6,508 nt of DNA, taken from an uncultured Candidatus Saccharibacteria bacterium (GTDB lineage Bacteria; Patescibacteriota; Saccharimonadia; Saccharimonadales; Saccharimonadaceae). Location: positions 1-6,508 of the forward strand of contig CAJZIB010000041.1 of NCBI GenBank assembly GCA_916049555.1, written 5' to 3'. Under the pieces are notes generated by a model. It ran no database searches. It was not told where the DNA came from and saw nothing but the letters and a program-made list of their open reading frames with translations. This document shows positions 3,993 to 6,508 of this stretch, piece after piece. The position numbers and the translations under genes are program-made. How positions within the stretch are numbered: the first letter of the stretch is position 1; each line of letters opens with the position of its first letter.

Positions 3993-5569
3993 CGGCAGAA
4001 GTCGCTATATTTCAGGGCATGCTCAGTGTCCTGATTTTTTATTTTAGAAAAGCCAGCATCCTCTAATATTGTTGTCATTTTTGCATCATAATATACATAG
4101 CGCACGCAATTAAATTTCTTCAAATCCTGCTCGTTGAAAATCTTAAATTCACTCTTATTAAGCGGCGCATAGCCACCTCCTAGCTCCTCGTATGGTGCAT
4201 AGAAATAGATTTTATTATTAGGTAGTAAATAATATCCGAGCTCAATTGCCTCATATGGAGAATCTGTCAGAATTGGCAGCTCTGTTGACCGAGCCTGGTT
4301 ACTCTTATCTTCTTTTTTATCGGTAGCAGAAATCCGTGTCGCCATTTCACGAATATCTGGCTTCTGCATCCTCTGAAAATTAAAATTACCGACCTGGATG
4401 AGATTAAAGATTCCAAATCCCACCAGCGCAAACAGGTAAACCATCGAGAAATAACGTTGCCTAGACCGCGCTTCGAATACTAAATAGGCAATCAAGGCAA
4501 TCAAAAACGGTGCCGAATAAACCAGGTATCTCTCAACATACATCGGCTTAACCAAACAGATCAAAATCTCCACAAGGAGTGGTCCCGCTGCCATAAAAAT
4601 TAAGAAGCTGGTGTTTTTCTGTTTGTTTTTTATTTTTTTCGCGAGCAATACTCCAAACAGGGTGATGAAGCCCAGAATTAGTATCCCAAAAATCTGGTCA
4701 AGTTGCCAAATCGGTTTATATAGTAAATTAAAAGAGAAGACTCCAAGTAGATTATTTACCGTCATTGGTTCTGAAATTTGCGCTAGCGCACCGTTGGTAA
4801 ATTGCTTTATCGCGACAAACAGCCATGGTGTAAATAATAGAACGGCAAGGATGTACATTAGCCAAAACTCTTGGCGCAGGATCGGCTTCTTGTTTTTTAC
4901 TGTCTGCCAAATTAGATATGCAAAATGGGTCAGCCAAATCACAATCGTATAATATAAGGTCAGCATCCCCAGCGCCACTAGTACTGCATAAGCAAATTGC
5001 AATAAATGGCGTCGCTTTGCGTTTTTCTCGGCATCAATTAGGACTAGAACGATGGTTGCAAGTACTGCCAACATGGTTGCCATGGCGTACATTCTGATTT
5101 CAAAGCCGTAGCGGATTAACATTGGTGAAAGACAGAGTAATAAGGTTGCAAACCCAGCAAAGGGTTTATTAAATAAACGTTTTAGGAGTATCGCCATCAG
5201 AATAATTGCAAAAAACATAGGAATTACACTGGATAACCTGAGGCTTAACTCGCCGAACCCGAATAATCCACCCCAAAAATGTAGGAACAAATAATAGACT
5301 GGCGGATGCACGTCGATTGCTGTTAGATGAACTAACTCGCCAATAGGTCTTTTTGCTAAAGTGATTGAATAGGCCTCATCAAACCAGACGCTTTGACTCA
5401 TGCCAATCGATAGAGAAATTACCGCAAAAATTAGCGCAAATCCAACAACCAGGAGTAAGAAGTGCTTCTCAAATAGCGCGCCAAGTTTTACTCTAAGGCT
5501 TTTTACTGACAATATATCTTTTTCCAATGTATCTTTTTTTACCATATTTTCTGATTTACGAGTTCCCAT
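3986..5569 (-). CDS. Multi-pass GT-C membrane glycosyltransferase (PMT/ArnT-like)
   Basis: The 527-residue product has a lysine-rich cytoplasmic N-terminus, roughly ten to twelve hydrophobic segments between about 36 and 393, and a soluble C-terminal domain (about 395-527). Enzymes of this superfamily move a sugar from a polyprenyl-phosphate carrier to a lipid or protein on the outer membrane face. After the first segment comes SVWFDEAYS (60-68), whose D64-E65 match the conserved first-loop acidic site. DVHPPVYYLFLHFW (86-99) and the EIRMYA patch (157-162) are also typical of bacterial PMT_2-type proteins. The acceptor cannot be inferred. I use the ATG at 5569; an in-frame ATG at 5545 is an alternative, and neither has a Shine-Dalgarno. 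It converges on the GT2 gene, with 92 bp between them. A GT2 enzyme making the lipid-linked sugar next to a GT-C enzyme using it is a sensible functional pair, though they are not co-transcribed. Confidence 0.88.
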   Translation of the reverse strand: MGTRKSENMVKKDTLEKDILSVKSLRVKLGALFEKHFLLLVVGFALIFAVISLSIGMSQSVWFDEAYSITLAKRPIGELVHLTAIDVHPPVYYLFLHFWGGLFGFGELSLRLSSVIPMFFAIILMAILLKRLFNKPFAGFATLLLCLSPMLIRYGFEIRMYAMATMLAVLATIVLVLIDAEKNAKRRHLLQFAYAVLVALGMLTLYYTIVIWLTHFAYLIWQTVKNKKPILRQEFWLMYILAVLLFTPWLFVAIKQFTNGALAQISEPMTVNNLLGVFSFNLLYKPIWQLDQIFGILILGFITLFGVLLAKKIKNKQKNTSFLIFMAAGPLLVEILICLVKPMYVERYLVYSAPFLIALIAYLVFEARSRQRYFSMVYLFALVGFGIFNLIQVGNFNFQRMQKPDIREMATRISATDKKEDKSNQARSTELPILTDSPYEAIELGYYLLPNNKIYFYAPYEELGGGYAPLNKSEFKIFNEQDLKKFNCVRYVYYDAKMTTILEDAGFSKIKNQDTEHALKYSDFCRK

Positions 5570-5576
5570 ACGCTCA

Positions 5577-5601
5577 TTTTACCACGTATTATATGGTAAA
5601 A
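5577..5601 (-). promoter_or_regulatory. GT-C gene promoter inside an 8-bp-arm inverted repeat
   Basis: TTTTACCA (5577-5584) and TGGTAAAA (5594-5601) are perfect inverted copies separated by 9 bp. The spacer contains TATAAT on the minus strand (5588-5593), the likely -10 of the GT-C gene, whose ATG is 18 bp further on. The element is operator-like: a dimeric repressor bound here would cover the -10 and start site. The upstream half is only 15 bp from the -10 of the divergent tRNA-Leu gene. No convincing -35 is visible. Confidence 0.6.
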
Positions 5602-5616
5602 CCTTGGCAACTGTAC

Positions 5617-5622
5617 TATAAT
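5617..5622 (+). promoter_or_regulatory. -10 box of tRNA-Leu
   Basis: A consensus TATAAT lies 8 bp before the mature tRNA 5' end. The upstream bases are TAC, so this one is not an extended -10, and no clear -35 is present. Confidence 0.55.
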
Positions 5623-5630
5623 ACAGCTAT

Positions 5631-5715
5631 GCCCGAATGGCGGAATTGGTATACGCGTTCGACTTAAAATCGAATGGAGAAATCCATATGGGTTCAAGTC
5701 CCATTTCGGGCACCA
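5631..5715 (+). tRNA. tRNA-Leu (anticodon UAA)
   Basis: This is a complete 85-nt class II tRNA with an encoded CCA. The acceptor GCCCGAA pairs perfectly with TTCGGGC. The anticodon stem TTCGA/TCGAA closes the loop CTTAAAA, giving TAA, which reads Leu codons UUA/UUG. The long variable arm TGGAGAAATCCA forms its own hairpin, as expected for Leu. The T-arm is ATGGG/CCCAT with loop TTCAAGT. Confidence 0.97.
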
Positions 5716-5726
5716 AATCGAAGCTA

Positions 5727-5757
5727 AATCCTCTGAGCAATCGGAGGATTTTTTGTT
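5727..5757 (+). terminator. Intrinsic terminator of tRNA-Leu
   Basis: AATCCTCTG pairs with CGGAGGATT (nine pairs, one G-U) around the loop AGCAAT, followed by TTTTGTT. It lies 11 bp after the tRNA. Confidence 0.9.
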
Positions 5758-5807
5758 CTACTATCTAGCCTCAAAAATATTCCAGCACTATCTTTAAATT
5801 TTGCTTA

Positions 5808-5816
5808 TGCTATAAT
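5808..5816 (+). promoter_or_regulatory. Extended -10 promoter giving a leaderless mRNA
   Basis: TGC-TATAAT is a consensus extended -10 ending only 6 bp before the ATG at 5823. The normal distance from the -10 to the first transcribed base puts the start on the A of the ATG or within a base of it. No room remains for a ribosome binding site. Confidence 0.7.
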
Positions 5817-5822
5817 CAAAAC

Positions 5823-6455
5823 ATGAACTTCAGGTCAATCTTTTCAAATAAATATCAGAAAGTAGAAACAGCTATTATAAGCTCCAAGAGGTACTCGTTT
5901 CTGCTAGGCATTATCTTTACTGCTTCAACTTTTGCCATTGCGGCAGCTTTTTTAATTATTTCACAAAATAGTACCTTTGCCTCCCCATCGACGCCGCCAA
6001 CACCGGTAACTATTTCATTATCAGTTGATCAGCCAACTCTAGATTTGAGTTTTACTCAATCCGATATCGCATCCGCTACTCCAAAAAATGTCGCCATGGG
6101 TTTTTCTCTACAAACAAACAATAGAACTGGTGCAACAGTCTACGTTTCTAGTGTGGATGAAAATACTAACCTGAAAAATACAAATATCTCAATCACGGAT
6201 ACGATCAACTCTATCTCTGCACAGTCAGCCCTCAATACAATCCCAGAAAATCAATGGGGGTATCGCATTTCAAGCGCCGCGTCCCCTGTTTTATATAATC
6301 CAATTCCAAAGGCTAGCGCTCCAGACGCTGCCTTTATCACTAATACAATTAGCACATCGGCAGCCCCTGCAACTGGTGAAATTAATTTTGCCGCACACAT
6401 CGGTGCAGGGCTTACTCCGGGAACTTATACTAAACAAATACTCTTCACCGCCACA
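5823..6455 (+). CDS. Signal-anchored surface protein, C-terminus missing
   Basis: The genomic part gives 210 codons plus a Thr codon that straddles the adapter junction. The N-terminus is basic and followed by a hydrophobic stretch at about 25-47 ending near TFAS, which suggests a signal peptide or N-terminal anchor. The rest (about 50-211) is rich in Ser, Thr, Ala, Asn and Pro, with no cysteine and few charges, typical of an extracellular beta-sandwich. The segments ENQWGYRIS (142-150), GEINFAAHIGAGLTPG (185-200) and TYTKQILFTAT resemble modules I know from large surface proteins of Saccharibacteria and other CPR bacteria. That is recall, not a search, and I assign no function. The mRNA should be leaderless. 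The frame stays open to the contig end, but everything from codon 212 is adapter sequence, so the true C-terminus is unknown. Confidence 0.8.
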
Positions 6456-6508
6456 GATCGGAAGAGCACACGTCTGAACTCCCAGTCACTCCGCGAAATC
6501 TCGTATGC
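6455..6508 (+). other. Illumina TruSeq adapter with index (not genomic)
   Basis: From 6455 the sequence follows the TruSeq i7-side adapter. It starts AGATCGGAAGAGC, continues to the CAGTCAC end of the constant part (6483-6489), then has an eight-base index TCCGCGAA (6490-6497), then ATCTCGTATGC, the start of the P7 side. It differs from the standard adapter by one extra C at 6481-6483 (CCC for CC). The index matches i7 D710 as I remember it. The window should be trimmed at 6454. Confidence 0.97.

Noticed and set aside
277..5569. Reassigned UGA (glycine) code as in Gracilibacteria or Absconditabacteria.
   Set aside because: No in-frame TGA occurs in any of the long genes, and glycine positions in conserved motifs use GGN codons.
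343..5621. Other open frames of 60-125 codons on the strand opposite to, or in other frames of, the genes.
   Set aside because: They overlap well-supported genes completely or nearly so, lack ribosome sites, and have compositions that mirror the real coding frame.

Overview
This looks like a short assembled contig from a small-genome bacterium. The best guess is Candidatus Saccharibacteria or another Patescibacteria/CPR lineage. That rests on inference: a compact layout, single-gene transcription units, a divergent clade of class II HisRS, polyprenyl-phosphate-sugar type glycosyltransferases, and a surface-protein style close to what I know from that group. The code is standard: tryptophan is TGG and I see no in-frame TGA. 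All four complete genes stop with TAA.

Layout from left to right. (1) At 1-83, on the minus strand, lies the start of a gene whose N-terminus resembles DUF2974/Mbeg1-like proteins. Between its promoter and the next gene are an 11-bp-phased tandem repeat and a strong minus-strand terminator. (2) At 277-933 (minus) is a YfbR-like HD-domain phosphohydrolase with its own promoter and a good ribosome binding site. (3) At 1097-1172 (minus) is tRNA-Phe(GAA). At 1217-2515 (plus) is hisS. The two are transcribed divergently from a 21-bp perfect inverted repeat in which each arm carries one extended -10 box. (4) At 2584-2611 is the hisS terminator, followed by an AT-rich spacer and then a free-standing transcription unit of about 155 nt (promoter 2769-2796, RNA 2803-2958). 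It has a strong hairpin structure, its own terminator and no ORF. I do not recognise it as a known RNA, and it is the best candidate here for something undescribed. (5) At 2987-3060 is tRNA-Cys(GCA), then a GT2 polyprenyl/dolichyl-phosphate sugar transferase (3102-3893). Its 3' end runs into six 15-bp tandem repeats encoding a QGPKD-like pentapeptide, interrupted by two TAA stops. (6) A convergent gene (3986-5569, minus) encodes a multi-pass GT-C glycosyltransferase. (7) At 5631-5715 is tRNA-Leu(UAA) with a terminator. (8) At 5823 begins a signal-anchored, Thr/Ser/Pro/Ala-rich surface protein, cut off by the contig end.

The last 54 bases (6455-6508) are not genomic. They match the Illumina TruSeq i7-side adapter with an 8-base index, and they are read in frame by the last gene. 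Any protein called here carries about 17 false C-terminal residues.

Functionally, the GT2 enzyme and the GT-C enzyme form a plausible pair. The first would make a lipid-phosphate sugar and the second would transfer it outside the membrane, perhaps to envelope glycans or surface proteins such as the last gene. That link is inferred from family knowledge and proximity. Most promoters here are TGn extended -10 boxes, and several lie so close to the start codon that the mRNAs should be leaderless or nearly so.
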